Below, in pieces: positions 46,019 to 56,697 of a stretch of DNA of 64,000 bases. The DNA is taken from assembly GCF_021491355.1 (NCBI RefSeq), contig NZ_JAKENF010000004.1, positions 310,001-374,000 on the forward strand, given 5' to 3'. The position numbers and the translations under genes are program-made. Source of the stretch: Alitabrizicola rongguiensis. GTDB lineage: Bacteria; Pseudomonadota; Alphaproteobacteria; Rhodobacterales; Rhodobacteraceae. Every line of letters starts with the position of its first letter. Position 1 is the first letter of the stretch. Below the pieces are notes generated by a model. The model had not been told where the DNA came from, searched no databases, and saw nothing but the letters and a program-made list of their open reading frames with translations.

Positions 46019-46975
46019 GTGGAAACCAACGCCGTCATCTTGTCGGGACCAAGAAACCTGTCGCTCGGGCGGCTCAGGCTGACCGCCCCCAAAGGGACAG
46101 ATGTGGTGGTTCGCGTCGATCACTCCGGAATTTCGACGGGCACGGAAAAGCTGTTCTGGTCAGGGACGATGCCGCCCTTCCCCGGCATGGGCTATCCCTT
46201 GGTGCCAGGGTACGAGGCCGCGGGCGAAGTGATCGAAGCCGGTGCCGAATCGGGCTTTCGTCCTGGTGATTTCGTCTTTGTGCCTGGCGCCAATTGCTAC
46301 GAGGCGACAGAAGACGGTCCAGTGCGCGGCCTGTTCGGTGCGGCCTCGCGAACGCTGGTTTCCTCCGGCGCGCGGGTGACTCGAATCGACCGCGGCTTTG
46401 GCGCGCAGGGTGCCTTGCTGGCCCTTGCGGCGACCGCCCGACATGCCTTGGCCGGCTTCGACCGTGCTCTGCCTGATCTGATCGTCGGACATGGTGTTCT
46501 GGGCCGCCTGCTTGCGCGGCTCACCTTGGCAGCTGGGGCCCCTGCCCCGACGGTCTGGGAAACGGACCCTGCCCGGCACGCGGGCGCAGATGGCTATAAG
46601 GTCGTACAGCCCGAGGATGATCCCCGCCGCGACTATGCCGCGATCTACGACGCTTCCGGCGCACCGGACCTGCTCAACAGCCTGATCGGTCGCATCCGCA
46701 AGGGTGGCGAAGTGGTGCTGGCCGGATTCTACACGGCTCCGATCTCCTTCGCCTTTCCGCCCGCCTTCATGAAGGAGGCTCGGCTGCGCATCGCAGCGGA
46801 ATGGGCCACAGAGGATCTAGTGGCGACTCGCCAGCTTGTCGAATGCGGCGCGCTGTCGCTGGACGGCCTCGTGACCCACACCCGGCCCGCCGGAGAGGCG
46901 CCCGAGGCCTATGAAACCGCGTTCACCGATCCCGACTGCCTGAAGATGATCCTCGACTGGAAGGCTTGCGCATGA
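46019..46975 (+). CDS. bchC: bacteriochlorophyllide a dehydrogenase BchC
   Basis: About 318 residues. BchC oxidises the 3-hydroxyethyl group of the chlorin to the 3-acetyl group. It is a zinc-dehydrogenase-like protein with [18 protein letters not shown] at the start, then [31 protein letters not shown] (parts), [18 protein letters not shown] and [18 protein letters not shown] at 46019 (METNAVIL) matches the usual start; another GTG lies at 46007. The stop overlaps the bchX ATG (ATGA). Confidence 0.94.
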   Translation: METNAVILSGPRNLSLGRLRLTAPKGTDVVVRVDHSGISTGTEKLFWSGTMPPFPGMGYPLVPGYEAAGEVIEAGAESGFRPGDFVFVPGANCYEATEDGPVRGLFGAASRTLVSSGARVTRIDRGFGAQGALLALAATARHALAGFDRALPDLIVGHGVLGRLLARLTLAAGAPAPTVWETDPARHAGADGYKVVQPEDDPRRDYAAIYDASGAPDLLNSLIGRIRKGGEVVLAGFYTAPISFAFPPAFMKEARLRIAAEWATEDLVATRQLVECGALSLDGLVTHTRPAGEAPEAYETAFTDPDCLKMILDWKACA

Positions 46976-47976
46976 CGCTGGATGTCCCGAACCTGACCGG
47001 CTTCGACGAACGCCTTCGGCAGGAGGCGCACGAAGAACCGACGCTCGAAGTGCCACAGGCGCCGCCGACCAAGAAGACGCAGATCATCGCAATCTACGGC
47101 AAGGGCGGCATCGGCAAGTCGTTCACGCTCGCCAACCTCAGCCACATGATGGCTGAAAGCGGCAAGCGCGTGCTGCTGATCGGCTGCGACCCGAAATCCG
47201 ACACGACGAGCCTGCTCTTCGGCGGCAAGGCGTGCCCCACGATCATCGAAACCTCGACCCGCAAGAAGCTCGCGGGCGAAGAGGTGAAGATCGGCGATGT
47301 CTGCTTCAAGCGAGGCGGCGTCTACGCGATGGAGCTCGGCGGCCCGGAAGTGGGCCGCGGCTGCGGCGGACGCGGGATCATCCACGGCTTCGAACTGCTG
47401 GAAAAGCTCGGCTTCCACGACTGGGATTTCGACTATGTCCTGCTCGACTTTCTGGGTGACGTGGTCTGCGGCGGCTTCGGCCTGCCGATCGCCCGCGACA
47501 TGGCGCAGAAGGTGATCCTGGTTGCCTCGAACGACCTGCAAAGCCTCTACGTCGCCAACAACGTCTGCTCGGCTGTCGAATACTTCCGCAAGCTCGGTGG
47601 CAATGTCGGCATCGCGGGCCTTGTCATCAACAAGGATGACGGCACGGGCGAGGCGGCGGCCTTTGCCGCCGAAGTGAAGATCCCGGTCCTGGCCGCCATC
47701 CCGCAGGATGACGACCTTCGCAAGAAGAGCGCGAACTACCAGATCGTCGGCACGCGGCAAAGCCAGTGGGGCGACCTGTTCGGCCAGCTGGCCGAGGCGG
47801 TGGCAGAGGCCCCGCCCGTCCGTCCTGCGCCGCTGTCGCAAGATGGCCTTCTGAACCTCTTCTCGGCGGAAAGCACCGGCAAAGACTTCGTCCTGACCCC
47901 GGCCACCGATGAAGACATGCGGGGCAAGAATGCCGTCCTGAAGAAATCGCTCGAGGTGGTCTACGACAATGCGTGA
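46972..47976 (+). CDS. bchX: chlorophyllide reductase iron protein BchX
   Basis: A 334-residue NifH-like ATPase that donates electrons to BchY-BchZ for reduction of the B ring. Residues ~35-60 carry the P-loop [19 protein letters not shown]; the two 4Fe-4S cysteines are in [11 protein letters not shown] and [16 protein letters not shown]. Switch-type segment [16 protein letters not shown] is present. The ATG at 46972 overlaps the bchC stop; a TTG six bases upstream is ignored. Confidence 0.96.
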   Translation: MTLDVPNLTGFDERLRQEAHEEPTLEVPQAPPTKKTQIIAIYGKGGIGKSFTLANLSHMMAESGKRVLLIGCDPKSDTTSLLFGGKACPTIIETSTRKKLAGEEVKIGDVCFKRGGVYAMELGGPEVGRGCGGRGIIHGFELLEKLGFHDWDFDYVLLDFLGDVVCGGFGLPIARDMAQKVILVASNDLQSLYVANNVCSAVEYFRKLGGNVGIAGLVINKDDGTGEAAAFAAEVKIPVLAAIPQDDDLRKKSANYQIVGTRQSQWGDLFGQLAEAVAEAPPVRPAPLSQDGLLNLFSAESTGKDFVLTPATDEDMRGKNAVLKKSLEVVYDNA

Positions 47977-48039
47977 TCGCCTGCCCGTCGTTGTTTCGTC
48001 CATGAAAAGCGGTCGGTCTCCGGCCCTGAAAGGCGTGCG

Positions 48040-49608
48040 ATGACGGAAATCGGCTACGACAACGCCAAGGACACGCCGCTGACGCCGATCGCGTCCGCCG
48101 AACTGCCCGGCCCGTCGCCCGCGACCCCTGCGGACGGTCTGGGTTGCCACGCCGGTGCCGCGACGATGGAGGCGGCGGCACGTGCGGCGGGACAGTCGGA
48201 CCTGCTCGACCAGTATGCAGCCGACTATCCGCAGGGCCCGCATGACAAGCCACAGAGCATGTGTCCCGCTTTCGGTTCGCTCCGGGTCGGCTTGCGGATG
48301 CGGCGGGTGGCCACGGTCCTTTCGGGCTCGGCCTGCTGCGTCTACGGGCTGACCTTCGTGAGCCATTTCTACGGGGCGCGCCGCTCGGTCGGCTATGTGC
48401 CGTTCAACTCGGAAACGCTCGTCACCGGCAAGCTGTTCGAAGATATCCGCGACGCGGTGCACGAACTCGCTGACCCCGATCGCTACGACGCCGTAGTGGT
48501 CACGAACCTCTGCGTTCCGACGGCGAGCGGCGTGCCGCTCAAGCTGTTGCCGAACGAAATCAATGGGGTGCGGATCGTCGGTATCGACGTTCCCGGCTTT
48601 GGCGTGCCCACCCATGCCGAGGCGAAGGATGTGCTCGCCGGGGCAATGCTGAAATACGCCCGGGCCGAGATCGAGGCAGGCCCGGTGGCCGCCCCTGCCT
48701 CGGGCCGGTCCGACCGTCCGACGGTTGCGCTGCTGGGCGAGATGTTCCCGGCCGATCCGATGATGATCGGCGCGCTGCTCGCGCCGCTTGGCCTTGCCGC
48801 CGGTCCCGTGGTGCCCTGCCGCGAATGGCGCGAGCTTTATGCGGCGCTCGACAGCGGCGTGGTCGCGGCGATCCATCCCTTCTACACCTCTGCCATCCGC
48901 GAGTTTCAGGCGGCCGGACGAGCCGTTGTCGGTTCCGCGCCTGTAGGCCACGATGGCACCGCCGCCTGGCTGGCCGCAATCGGCGAGGCCCATGGTATCG
49001 ACCCGGCCCGGGTCGCCGCCGCGCAAAATGCCTTCCTGCCCGCCATCCGTGGCGCGCTCGCCGCCCAACCGATCAAGGGCACGATTACGCTGTCGGGCTA
49101 TGAGGGGTCGGAGCTTCTCGTGGCCCGCCTTCTGATCGAGTCCGGGGCGCATGTTCCTTACGTCGGCACCGCCTGCGCCAAGACACCGTGGAGCGCGCCC
49201 GATCTGGAGTGGCTCGAGGCGAAGGGGGTGAAGGTCCGCTTCCGCGCCTCGCTTGAGGATGACGCCTCGGCGATGGAGGCGATCCGGCCAGACCTCGCCA
49301 TCGGCACGACGCCCCTGGTGCAGAAAGCCAAAGAGGCCGGAATTCCCGCGCTTTATTTCACCAACCTCATTTCCGCGCGCCCGCTGATGGGGCCTGCCGG
49401 GGCGGGCTCGCTTGGCCAGGTCGTGAACGCAGCCATCGCAGGCAGGGCACGGATGGAAGACATGAAGGCGTTCTTCGAGGGCGTGGGCCAGGGCGACACC
49501 GCCGGCATCTGGGAAGGATCGCCGAACCTGCGGCCCGACTTCCGTGAGATCCACCAGAAGAAACTCGACAAGGCCGCGCGCGCCGCCAAGGCGGAGGAGA
49601 TGATATGA
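48040..49608 (+). CDS. bchY: chlorophyllide reductase subunit BchY
   Basis: A 522-residue NifD-like catalytic subunit. Recognisable segments are [19 protein letters not shown] and [20 protein letters not shown] with the cluster cysteines, then [36 protein letters not shown] (two parts) and the C-terminal [20 protein letters not shown]. The start at 48040 follows AAAGG and lies 63 bp after bchX. With BchZ and BchX it makes bacteriochlorophyllide from chlorophyllide. Confidence 0.95.
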   Translation: MTEIGYDNAKDTPLTPIASAELPGPSPATPADGLGCHAGAATMEAAARAAGQSDLLDQYAADYPQGPHDKPQSMCPAFGSLRVGLRMRRVATVLSGSACCVYGLTFVSHFYGARRSVGYVPFNSETLVTGKLFEDIRDAVHELADPDRYDAVVVTNLCVPTASGVPLKLLPNEINGVRIVGIDVPGFGVPTHAEAKDVLAGAMLKYARAEIEAGPVAAPASGRSDRPTVALLGEMFPADPMMIGALLAPLGLAAGPVVPCREWRELYAALDSGVVAAIHPFYTSAIREFQAAGRAVVGSAPVGHDGTAAWLAAIGEAHGIDPARVAAAQNAFLPAIRGALAAQPIKGTITLSGYEGSELLVARLLIESGAHVPYVGTACAKTPWSAPDLEWLEAKGVKVRFRASLEDDASAMEAIRPDLAIGTTPLVQKAKEAGIPALYFTNLISARPLMGPAGAGSLGQVVNAAIAGRARMEDMKAFFEGVGQGDTAGIWEGSPNLRPDFREIHQKKLDKAARAAKAEEMI

Positions 49609-49651
49609 CGCTCCGCCTAACGCTGGACACCACTGGATCGGAGGTTCTGCA

Positions 49652-51133
49652 ATGCTAGTGCAGGATCATGACCGGGCCGGCGGCTACTGGGGGGCTGTCT
49701 ACGCCTTTTGCGCAGCCAAGGGCCTGCAGGTCGTCATCGACGGCCCGGTCGGCTGCGAGAACCTGCCGGTCACCTCGGTTCTGCACTACACCGACGCGCT
49801 GCCGCCGCATGAACTGCCGATCGTCGTCACCGGGCTGGGTGAAGAGGAACTTGGCCGCGACGGTACCGAAGGCGCGATGCGCCGCGCCTGGAAAACCCTC
49901 GATCCGGCGCTGCCCGCCGTGGTCGTGACCGGCTCGATTGCCGAGATGATCGGCGGCGGCGTCACGCCCATGGGCACGAACATCCAGCGCTTCCTGCCGC
50001 GCACCATCGACGAGGACCAGTGGCAGGCCGCTGACAGGGCGATGACTTGGATCTTCACCGAATTCGGCATGACCAAGGGCCGGATGCCGCCCGAGGCCAA
50101 GCGGGCAGAAGGCGCGAAGCCGCGGGTCAACATCCTTGGCCCGATGTACGGCGTCTTCAACATGGCCTCGGACCTGCACGAGATCCGCCGCCTGGTCGAA
50201 GGGATCGGCGCCGAGGTCAACATGGTGATGCCGCTCGGCTCGCATATCGCCGAGATGCGCAGCCTCGTGAATGCCGACGTCAACGTCGTGATGTACCGCG
50301 AATTCGGGCGCGGCCTTGCCGAGGTGCTGGGCAAGCCGTACCTGCAGGCCCCGATCGGCGTGGCCAGCACGACAAAGTTCCTGCGCAAGCTGGGCGAGCT
50401 TCTGGGGCTCGACCCCGAGCCCTTCATCGAGCGCGAGAAGCATTCGACGCTGAAGCCGGTCTGGGACCTGTGGCGGTCAGTGACGCAGGACTTCTTCGCG
50501 ACAGCCTCTTTCGCCATCGTCGCGAGCGAGACCTATGCCCGCGGCGTCCGACACTATCTCGAAGCCGATCTTGGCCTGCCCTGCGCCTTTGCCGTTGCGC
50601 GGGTGCCGGGGCAGAAGACCAATAACGAGGCGGTGCGGGGCCTTCTGAAACAGCACCGGCCGCTCGTGGTCATGGGCTCGATCAACGAGAAGATGTACTT
50701 GGCTGAACTCAAGGGCGGGTTTGGCCCGGCACCAAGCTTCATCCCTGCGTCTTTCCCCGGGGCGGCGATCCGTCGGGCGACCGGCACGCCGGTGATGGGC
50801 TATGGAGGCGCGGTCTGGCTGTTGCAGGAGGTGTGCAACAGCCTCTTCGACGCCCTGTTCCACATCCTGCCGCTTGGCTCCGAGATGGACTCGGCCGCCG
50901 CCACGCCGACCACGCTGCGCCGCGACTTCCCCTGGGATGCCGACGCACAAGCGGCGCTTGACCGTATCGTCAACACCCACCCGATCCTGACCCGGATCAG
51001 CGCCGCGCGAAGCCTGCGCGACGCCGCCGAGAAGGCCGCGCTCGATGCGGGCGCGGAGCGGGTGGTTCGTGAAACCGTAGAGAGTCTGCCCGGTGCGGGC
51101 CTCTTGCAGAAAGAGGGGGAAGAGCATGAGTGA
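49652..51133 (+). CDS. bchZ: chlorophyllide reductase subunit BchZ
   Basis: A 493-residue NifK-like partner of BchY. It starts [18 protein letters not shown], with [19 protein letters not shown] providing a cluster Cys, followed by [38 protein letters not shown] and the C-terminal [14 protein letters not shown]-like segment ([19 protein letters not shown]). The start has GGAGG 13 bp upstream. The 3' end overlaps pufQ by 8 bp, so pufQ is translated from the same or an internal transcript. Confidence 0.96.
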   Translation: MLVQDHDRAGGYWGAVYAFCAAKGLQVVIDGPVGCENLPVTSVLHYTDALPPHELPIVVTGLGEEELGRDGTEGAMRRAWKTLDPALPAVVVTGSIAEMIGGGVTPMGTNIQRFLPRTIDEDQWQAADRAMTWIFTEFGMTKGRMPPEAKRAEGAKPRVNILGPMYGVFNMASDLHEIRRLVEGIGAEVNMVMPLGSHIAEMRSLVNADVNVVMYREFGRGLAEVLGKPYLQAPIGVASTTKFLRKLGELLGLDPEPFIEREKHSTLKPVWDLWRSVTQDFFATASFAIVASETYARGVRHYLEADLGLPCAFAVARVPGQKTNNEAVRGLLKQHRPLVVMGSINEKMYLAELKGGFGPAPSFIPASFPGAAIRRATGTPVMGYGGAVWLLQEVCNSLFDALFHILPLGSEMDSAAATPTTLRRDFPWDADAQAALDRIVNTHPILTRISAARSLRDAAEKAALDAGAERVVRETVESLPGAGLLQKEGEEHE

Positions 51134-51347
51134 CTACTCCACCAACCGCGGCCTTCATCACGTCGAGCGCGTGAACAAGACCGAGTTCTTCGTCTACTTC
51201 GCGCTGATCTTCGCGCTGGCGATCCTGCCGCATGTCGTCGTGTGGCTCTACCAGCTGATCCGCCATGCCCGTCTGCCGCGGCTTGATCCGATCTCGCGCG
51301 CGCTCAAGGACGCCGAGGCGGTCACGCCCATGATCTTCCGCGGGTAA
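51126..51347 (+). CDS. pufQ: PufQ, bacteriochlorophyll assembly/regulatory protein
   Basis: A 73-residue protein with one transmembrane helix: [20 protein letters not shown] followed by [17 protein letters not shown], and the end AVTPMIFRG. PufQ influences bacteriochlorophyll synthesis and is the first gene of the puf operon in Rhodobacter. The ATG at 51126 lies within the last codons of bchZ. The usual puf promoter of Rhodobacter is inside bchZ; I did not resolve it here. Confidence 0.92.
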   Translation: MSDYSTNRGLHHVERVNKTEFFVYFALIFALAILPHVVVWLYQLIRHARLPRLDPISRALKDAEAVTPMIFRG

Positions 51348-51463
51348 CCGCGAAACAAGTTCGCCGCACCGGAAACGGGGCGGCGAGACATCGGAGGGGC
51401 ATTCCGCCCACCGTGGCCCGGCCGCAGGGAGTGCGGCGTCAGTCTGAATATCCGGAGGATACT

Positions 51464-51613
51464 ATGGCTGATAAGACCGACCTGTCCTTTACAGGTCTTA
51501 CGGACCAGCAGGCGCAAGAGCTGCACTCGGTCTATATGAGCGGGCTTTGGTTGTTCGTAGCCATCGCACTCGTCGCTCATATCGCCGTGTACATCTGGCG
51601 TCCGTGGTTCTGA
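51464..51613 (+). CDS. pufB: light-harvesting 1 beta polypeptide
   Basis: A 49-residue single-helix antenna polypeptide. The start [20 protein letters not shown] is preceded by GGAGG; the helix [20 protein letters not shown] carries the bacteriochlorophyll-ligating His (VAHIA), and the C-terminus WRPWF is canonical for LH1-beta. It pairs with PufA around the reaction centre. Confidence 0.97.
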   Translation: MADKTDLSFTGLTDQQAQELHSVYMSGLWLFVAIALVAHIAVYIWRPWF

Positions 51614-51626
51614 GGGGGATCGAGAT

Positions 51627-51812
51627 ATGAGCAAGTTCTACAAGATCTGGCTGATTTTCGATCCGCGCCGCGTGTTCGTGGCGCAGGGGGTTTTCCTCTT
51701 CCTTCTGGCAGTCATGATTCACCTCGTGCTGCTTTCAAATCCGGCCTTCAACTGGTTCGACATCGCAGCGGCCAAGCATGGCTATGTTGCGGCTGCTCCG
51801 GCCAGCCCCTGA
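51627..51812 (+). CDS. pufA: light-harvesting 1 alpha polypeptide
   Basis: A 61-residue antenna polypeptide: [20 protein letters not shown], then the helix [16 protein letters not shown] with the BChl-ligating His, and [15 protein letters not shown]. The C-terminal AAAPASP tail is variable. It starts 13 bp after pufB and is followed by a 30-bp perfect palindrome. Confidence 0.97.
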   Translation: MSKFYKIWLIFDPRRVFVAQGVFLFLLAVMIHLVLLSNPAFNWFDIAAAKHGYVAAAPASP

Positions 51813-51825
51813 CAGGCTCCGACAT

Positions 51826-51855
51826 CGGTGCGGGCGGACCGGTCCGCCCGCACCG
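51826..51855 (+). terminator. pufA-pufL intercistronic stem-loop
   Basis: A perfect 30-bp palindrome centred between 51840 and 51841, GC-rich (CGGTGCGGGCGGA ... TCCGCCCGCACCG), beginning 13 bp after the pufA stop. There is no T run. In Rhodobacter a stem-loop at this place attenuates readthrough and protects the pufBA segment, giving excess LH1 mRNA over pufLM mRNA. The same role is inferred. Confidence 0.85.
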
Positions 51856-51948
51856 GATCAGCAAAGATGACATCAACGGAACTAGAGACGGAGCTGCCGC
51901 GCGATACCGCGCCTTTCGGCTGACCCGTCCAGTGGCGGAGAGGGAAGC

Positions 51949-52797
51949 ATGGCACTGCTCAGCTTCGAACGAAAATATCGCGTGCCGGGGGGCACGCTGG
52001 TCGGGGGGAACCTCTTCGACTTTTGGGTCGGGCCGTTCTACGTCGGCTTCTTTGGGGTCACGACGTTCTTCTTCGCGGCCCTTGGCACCGTTCTGATCCT
52101 GTACGGCGCGGCGATGGGTCCAACCTGGAACCCGTGGCTCGTCTCGATCAACCCACCCCCGGTCGAGAACGGTCTGGCCTTCGCGCCCTTGATGCAAGGG
52201 GGGCTGTGGCAGATCATCACCTTCTGCGCGATCGGTGCCTTCGTAAGCTGGGCGCTGCGCGAGGTCGAGATCTGCCGCAAGCTCGGGATCGGCCTGCATG
52301 TGCCGGTCGCGTTCAGTGTGGCTATCTTTGCCTATGTCACTCTCGAGGTGATCCGGCCTATCCTGATGGGATCGTGGGGTTACGCATTCCCCTACGGGAT
52401 CTTCAGCCACCTCGATTGGGTGTCCAACACCGGCTACACCTACGGCAACTTCCACTACAACCCGGTCCACATGCTCGCGGTGAGCCTGTTCTTCACCACG
52501 ACCTTCGCGCTGGCGTTGCATGGCGGCCTGATCCTGTCGGCGGCCAACCCGCCCAAGGGTCAGCTGATGAAGACGCCCGATCATGAGGACACCTTCTTCC
52601 GTGACCTGATCGGCTACTCGGTCGGCACGCTTGGTATCCACCGGCTTGGCCTGCTTCTGGCGCTGAACGCAGCCTTCTGGAGCGCGATCTGTATCGTGAT
52701 TTCGGGCACCATCTGGTTCGACCAATGGGTCGACTGGTGGAACTGGTGGCTGCAACTGCCGTTCTGGGCGAATGTTCAAGGAGGCATAAATGGCTGA
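51949..52797 (+). CDS. pufL: photosynthetic reaction centre L subunit
   Basis: A 282-residue five-helix membrane protein. It starts [20 protein letters not shown]; helix segments include [20 protein letters not shown], and the cofactor-binding core is [20 protein letters not shown] with the special-pair region, and [20 protein letters not shown] with the iron-ligand His. Length is normal. The stop overlaps the pufM start by 8 bp. Confidence 0.98.
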   Translation: MALLSFERKYRVPGGTLVGGNLFDFWVGPFYVGFFGVTTFFFAALGTVLILYGAAMGPTWNPWLVSINPPPVENGLAFAPLMQGGLWQIITFCAIGAFVSWALREVEICRKLGIGLHVPVAFSVAIFAYVTLEVIRPILMGSWGYAFPYGIFSHLDWVSNTGYTYGNFHYNPVHMLAVSLFFTTTFALALHGGLILSAANPPKGQLMKTPDHEDTFFRDLIGYSVGTLGIHRLGLLLALNAAFWSAICIVISGTIWFDQWVDWWNWWLQLPFWANVQGGING

Positions 52798-53713
52798 GTA
52801 CCAGAACATCTTTACCCAGGTTCAGGTGCGCGCAGCGCCCGAGATGGGCCTCGTCGAGCATGTCGACGTGGGAAACCGGACCAAAAGCGCGGGCTTTTCC
52901 AGCCTGCTCGGCTGGTTCGGCAACGCACAGCTCGGGCCGATCTACCTGGGAACCTTCGGGGTCATCAGTCTAGCCTGCGGCCTGATCTGGTTCATGATTG
53001 TTGGCGTCTGGTTCTGGCACATTGCCGGGTACAACCCGGCGGTCTTTGTCCGGGACCTGTTCTGGATGGCGCTGGAGCCCCCGGCACCCGAATGGGGCCT
53101 CCGCTTCCCGCCGATGGGCGAGGGCGGCCTGTTCCTGGTTGCCGGCTTCTTCTTCCTGGTCTCGCTCTGGACCTGGTGGATCCGCACTTACCTTCGGGCC
53201 GAGGCGCTTGGCATGGGCAAGCACATCGCCTGGGCCTTCGCCGCCGCGCTTTGGCTTGTCATGGTGCTGGGCCTGATCCGTCCGGTCTTGATGGGACGCT
53301 GGTCGGAGGCGGTGCCCTACGGGATCTTCCCGCACCTGGACTGGACGAACCTCTTCAGCCTGACCTACGGCAACCTGTTCTATAACCCCTTCCACGCGCT
53401 CTCGATCGCCTTCCTCTATGGGTCGGCGCTGCTCTTCGCGATGCATGGGGCGACGATCCTCGCGGTGACCCGCCTTGGCGGCGACCGCGAGCTGGAACAG
53501 ATCGTGGATCGCGGGACGGCGGCGGAACGCGCGGCCCTGTTCTGGCGCTGGACGATGGGCTTCAACGCCACGATGGAAGGTATCCACCGTTGGGCCTGGT
53601 GGTTCGCGGTTCTGGTGCCGATCACCGGCGGCATCGGCATCCTGCTGACCGGCACTGTCGTTGATAACTGGTACGTCTGGGCACAGGACCACGGCTATGC
53701 CCCGCTCAATTGA
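52790..53713 (+). CDS. pufM: photosynthetic reaction centre M subunit
   Basis: A 307-residue partner of PufL binding the special pair, quinone and non-haem iron. It starts [20 protein letters not shown]; core segments are [40 protein letters not shown] and [20 protein letters not shown] with the iron ligands. The length and the end (HGYAPLN) are those of a Rhodobacter-type M subunit. There is no pufC; pufX follows instead. Confidence 0.98.
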   Translation: MAEYQNIFTQVQVRAAPEMGLVEHVDVGNRTKSAGFSSLLGWFGNAQLGPIYLGTFGVISLACGLIWFMIVGVWFWHIAGYNPAVFVRDLFWMALEPPAPEWGLRFPPMGEGGLFLVAGFFFLVSLWTWWIRTYLRAEALGMGKHIAWAFAAALWLVMVLGLIRPVLMGRWSEAVPYGIFPHLDWTNLFSLTYGNLFYNPFHALSIAFLYGSALLFAMHGATILAVTRLGGDRELEQIVDRGTAAERAALFWRWTMGFNATMEGIHRWAWWFAVLVPITGGIGILLTGTVVDNWYVWAQDHGYAPLN

Positions 53714-53742
53714 GCCGAACCGGCTTCGGGAAAGGACAGATC

Positions 53743-53970
53743 ATGGCTGACGAACATCTCTACGAAGGCCAGAGCCACGTGATCCGGCTTCGGATCTGGG
53801 CCCTGGGGCAGATGGTCTGGGGAGCCTTCATGGCCGGCGTCTGGCTTGCGGTTGTCGCAGCCTTCCTGCTGGTCCTCTGGGTGGTGAGCCAGCTTCTGCC
53901 CGAGCAAAGCAAGCAGGCGCCGTCGCCCTATGGGGCACTGGAGATGGTTCAGACGACCGAAATCGCCTGA
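53743..53970 (+). CDS. pufX: PufX, LH1-RC ring-opening/dimerisation protein
   Basis: A 75-residue protein, ATG at 53743 (MADEHLYEGQ...) after AAAGGA. One transmembrane helix (AFMAGVWLAVVAAFLLVLWVV) is followed by SQLLPEQSKQAPSPYGALEM. This matches the LP-x-Q-x-x-QAP-x-P-x-GALE pattern of Rhodobacter PufX. PufX leaves a gap in the LH1 ring for quinone exchange and in some species dimerises the complex. A Gly-rich helix face for dimerisation is reduced here (few Gly), so a monomeric core complex is possible, by inference. Confidence 0.9.
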   Translation: MADEHLYEGQSHVIRLRIWALGQMVWGAFMAGVWLAVVAAFLLVLWVVSQLLPEQSKQAPSPYGALEMVQTTEIA

Positions 53971-53977
53971 TGAAACC

Positions 53978-54004
53978 CGGTCGGGGCGGCGAACGCCCCG
54001 ACCG
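53978..54004 (+). terminator. stem-loop after pufX
   Basis: Perfect 11-bp stem CGGTCGGGGCG (53978-53988) and CGCCCCGACCG (53994-54004) with loop GCGAA. There is no T run. It sits 8 bp after the pufX stop and probably ends or stabilises the puf mRNA. Confidence 0.7.
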
Positions 54005-54138
54005 CAACGACGTTCGGGCCAGACGCCGGCCCGGACCTGGGCGCGTTCCACAGCCCGGTTCCCTTCCTGTGGCGACAGGAAACTGGTGCCGTGTGCGAGC
54101 CACCCGGCACCTCTTTTCCCCTCCGCGAGGGCTTCACG

Positions 54139-56064
54139 ATGCAGCATGACACCCCGCTTCTAGACCAGGTGAAGATCCCCCAGGATCTTCGGCGGATGAG
54201 CGATCTCGACCTCGCCCGCCTGGCAGATGAGCTTCGGGCCGAGGTGATCTCGGTCGTATCGGAAACCGGCGGTCATCTTGGGTCGTCGCTCGGGGTGGTG
54301 GAACTGTCCGTGGCCATCCACGCAGTGTTCAACACGCCAGTGGACAAGCTGATCTGGGATGTCGGCCACCAGTGCTATCCCCACAAGATCCTGACCGGCC
54401 GCCGTGCGCGGATGCGTAGCCTGCGCCAAGGTGGCGGGCTCTCGGGCTTCACCAAGCGCTCGGAGTCCGAATATGACCCCTTCGGTGCCGCTCACAGTTC
54501 GACCAGCATTTCCGCAGCCCTCGGCTTCACGGTTGGCCGCGACATGGGCCAGTCCACGGGCGATGCGATCGCCGTCATCGGAGATGGCGCAATCACCGCC
54601 GGCATGGCCTACGAGGCGATGAACGCCGCCGGGCATCTGGGCAAACGGCTGTTCGTTATCCTGAACGACAACGACATGAGCATCGCGCCGCCGGTCGGGG
54701 CGCTGAACAAGTATCTCAACGGGTTGTCGGCCCATGCTCCGTTTGCGGCCCTGCGCAGCCTGGCCGAAGGTGTCGAGGCGTCCTTGCCGGGCCCGCTGCG
54801 CGACGGCGCGCGGCGCGCGCGGCAACTGGTCACCGGCATGCCCGGCGGAGGGACGCTCTTCGAGGAGCTGGGCTTCAGCTATATCGGTCCGATCGATGGC
54901 CACAACATGGCCGAGCTTCTGGCGACCCTGCGCGCGGCCCGCACCCGCGCGACAGGCCCGGTGCTGATCCATGCGATCACGGTAAAGGGCAAAGGCTACG
55001 CCCCGGCCGAGAACTCGGCCGACAAGTATCACGGCGTGGCGAAGTTCGATGTTGTCTCTGGCGCCCAGGCCAAGTCGAAGTCGAACGCGCCGGCCTATAC
55101 CTCGGTCTTCGGCCATGCCCTGACGGATGAGGCGGCTCGTGACGGCAAGATCGTCGCGGTCACGGCCGCCATGCCATCCGGCACGGGGCTCGATGTAATG
55201 GCCGCCCGGTTCCCGCAGCGCGTTTTCGACGTGGGGATCGCCGAGCAGCACGGCGTGACCTTTGCCGCCGGAATGGCAGCGGTCGGCCTGAAGCCCTTCG
55301 TTGCGATCTACTCGACCTTCCTTCAGCGCGGCTATGACCAGATCGTGCACGACGTTGCCTTGCAGGGGCTGCCCGTCCGGTTTGCGATCGACCGCGCGGG
55401 TCTGGTCGGCGCCGATGGGGCCACCCATGCGGGGGCCTTCGACATCGGGTATCTTTCAAACCTGCCCGGCTTCGTGGTGATGGCGGCCGGTGACGAGGCG
55501 GAACTTGTCCATATGGTGGCGACAGCAGCGGCCTATGATGAAGGGCCGATCTCGTTCCGCTATCCGCGTGGAGAAGGGGCGGGCGTCGAGATACCATCGA
55601 TCGGACAGGTGTTGGAGATCGGCAAGGGCCGCGTCCTGCGGGAAGGCACCCATGTAGCGTTGCTGTCTTTCGGTGCTCATCTCAACGAATGTCTGGCAGT
55701 GGCCGAGGAACTGGAGACCCAGGGCATCAGCGTGACTGTGGCCGATGCCCGATTTGCCAAGCCGCTGGACACGGCACTGATCGACCAGTTGGTCCGGCAT
55801 CATGGCGTCGTGGTCACGATCGAACAGGGTTCACAGGGCGGGTTCGGCGCACATGTCCTGCATTATCTGGCAAACTCGGGTCAGCTGGACCGTGGCGTCA
55901 GTCTGCGGACCATGACACTGCCTGACCGCTTCATCGACCAGGCGAGCCCTGACGCGATGTATCGAGATGCTGGACTGACGCGGGCCGACATAGCCCAAAC
56001 CGTCTGGAACGCGATCAGGAGCGATGCAGGTCAGATGGTACGGTTTAACCTGCGCGGGGCCTGA
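54139..56064 (+). CDS. dxs: 1-deoxy-D-xylulose-5-phosphate synthase
   Basis: A 641-residue TPP-dependent enzyme starting the MEP isoprenoid pathway from pyruvate and glyceraldehyde-3-P. Segments are [33 protein letters not shown], the TPP motif [20 protein letters not shown] (20 residues) and the transketolase-type [20 protein letters not shown]. The ATG at 54139 begins the conserved part; a longer frame starts at 54091. Placement after pufX couples precursor supply to photosynthesis gene expression and is known from R. sphaeroides. Confidence 0.95.
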   Translation: MQHDTPLLDQVKIPQDLRRMSDLDLARLADELRAEVISVVSETGGHLGSSLGVVELSVAIHAVFNTPVDKLIWDVGHQCYPHKILTGRRARMRSLRQGGGLSGFTKRSESEYDPFGAAHSSTSISAALGFTVGRDMGQSTGDAIAVIGDGAITAGMAYEAMNAAGHLGKRLFVILNDNDMSIAPPVGALNKYLNGLSAHAPFAALRSLAEGVEASLPGPLRDGARRARQLVTGMPGGGTLFEELGFSYIGPIDGHNMAELLATLRAARTRATGPVLIHAITVKGKGYAPAENSADKYHGVAKFDVVSGAQAKSKSNAPAYTSVFGHALTDEAARDGKIVAVTAAMPSGTGLDVMAARFPQRVFDVGIAEQHGVTFAAGMAAVGLKPFVAIYSTFLQRGYDQIVHDVALQGLPVRFAIDRAGLVGADGATHAGAFDIGYLSNLPGFVVMAAGDEAELVHMVATAAAYDEGPISFRYPRGEGAGVEIPSIGQVLEIGKGRVLREGTHVALLSFGAHLNECLAVAEELETQGISVTVADARFAKPLDTALIDQLVRHHGVVVTIEQGSQGGFGAHVLHYLANSGQLDRGVSLRTMTLPDRFIDQASPDAMYRDAGLTRADIAQTVWNAIRSDAGQMVRFNLRGA

Positions 56065-56107
56065 CCTGACTGGCAACGGGCCGCCCGCAGCTGCCGTAGA
56101 AGTAAAG

Positions 56108-56129
56108 AGGCCGCCCAGTCGGGCGGCCT
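56108..56129. terminator. bidirectional hairpin between dxs and cytochrome c2 gene
   Basis: Stem AGGCCGCCC (56108-56116) and GGGCGGCCT (56121-56129), loop AGTC, between two convergent genes. On the minus strand it is followed by CTTTACTTCT, so it best serves the cytochrome gene. Confidence 0.75.
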
Positions 56130-56152
56130 GCGCATTCGAAGGAATGCAGTTC

Positions 56153-56626
56153 TCAGGGGCTGGTTGTTGCCGCTCCCTCAGCCGGCGCCGCGGCATCCGC
56201 GGGCGCGGGCGACAACGAAGCCAGGAAAGCCGCGACGTTCACACCGTCATCAGGCTTGGCGAGCTTGAAGGCCATCTTGCTTTTCAGCTTCGGATCGCCG
56301 GTAAACTCATCCAGGAACTTGGTCGGGTTCATCACGTAGACCGAGATCTTCTCTTCATCCCAGACAAGACCCTTCTCCGCCGCTGCCTTGATGCCATCCC
56401 CGTACTTGAATCCTTCATAGGACGCGGCCGGACGGCCGATGATTCCATAAAGGTTGGGGCCGACCTTGGAGTTCTTGCCTGCGAGCACCGCTCCGGAAGG
56501 ATCGGTGACCGTGTGGCAGGTCTGGCATTGGTTGAACACCTTCTTCCCGGCTTCGACATCGCCCGCAGCAAAGGCGGGCGCAGCAGCGGTGGCCAGCACC
56601 GCAATAGTGATTAGGCTGAGTTTCAT
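56153..56626 (-). CDS. cycA: cytochrome c2
   Basis: About 157 residues. The signal peptide (KLSLITIAVLATAAAPAFA) is followed by a class I c-type cytochrome with the haem site CQTCH, the proline loop GKNSKVGPNLYG and the Met ligand in KLKSKMAFKL. It is the periplasmic electron carrier reducing the photo-oxidised reaction centre. The ATG at 56626 is preferred to one 24 bp upstream because it begins the signal peptide. The C-terminus has an unusual Ala/Pro-rich tail of about 20 residues. It lies 71 bp downstream of hemA on the same strand. Confidence 0.9.
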   Translation of the reverse strand: MKLSLITIAVLATAAAPAFAAGDVEAGKKVFNQCQTCHTVTDPSGAVLAGKNSKVGPNLYGIIGRPAASYEGFKYGDGIKAAAEKGLVWDEEKISVYVMNPTKFLDEFTGDPKLKSKMAFKLAKPDDGVNVAAFLASLSPAPADAAAPAEGAATTSP

Positions 56627-56697
56627 TTGGAGCTCCCTCTCGTTCTCCAATTAACGTGTACGTACGAATTCGCTGTCTGGATCACTTGGCTCTGAAA

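Noticed and set aside
46909-49554. 881-codon open frame on the minus strand
   Set aside because: It lies antisense to bchX and bchY, both clearly recognised; His/Arg/Gly-rich composition and no motif mark it as a shadow frame.
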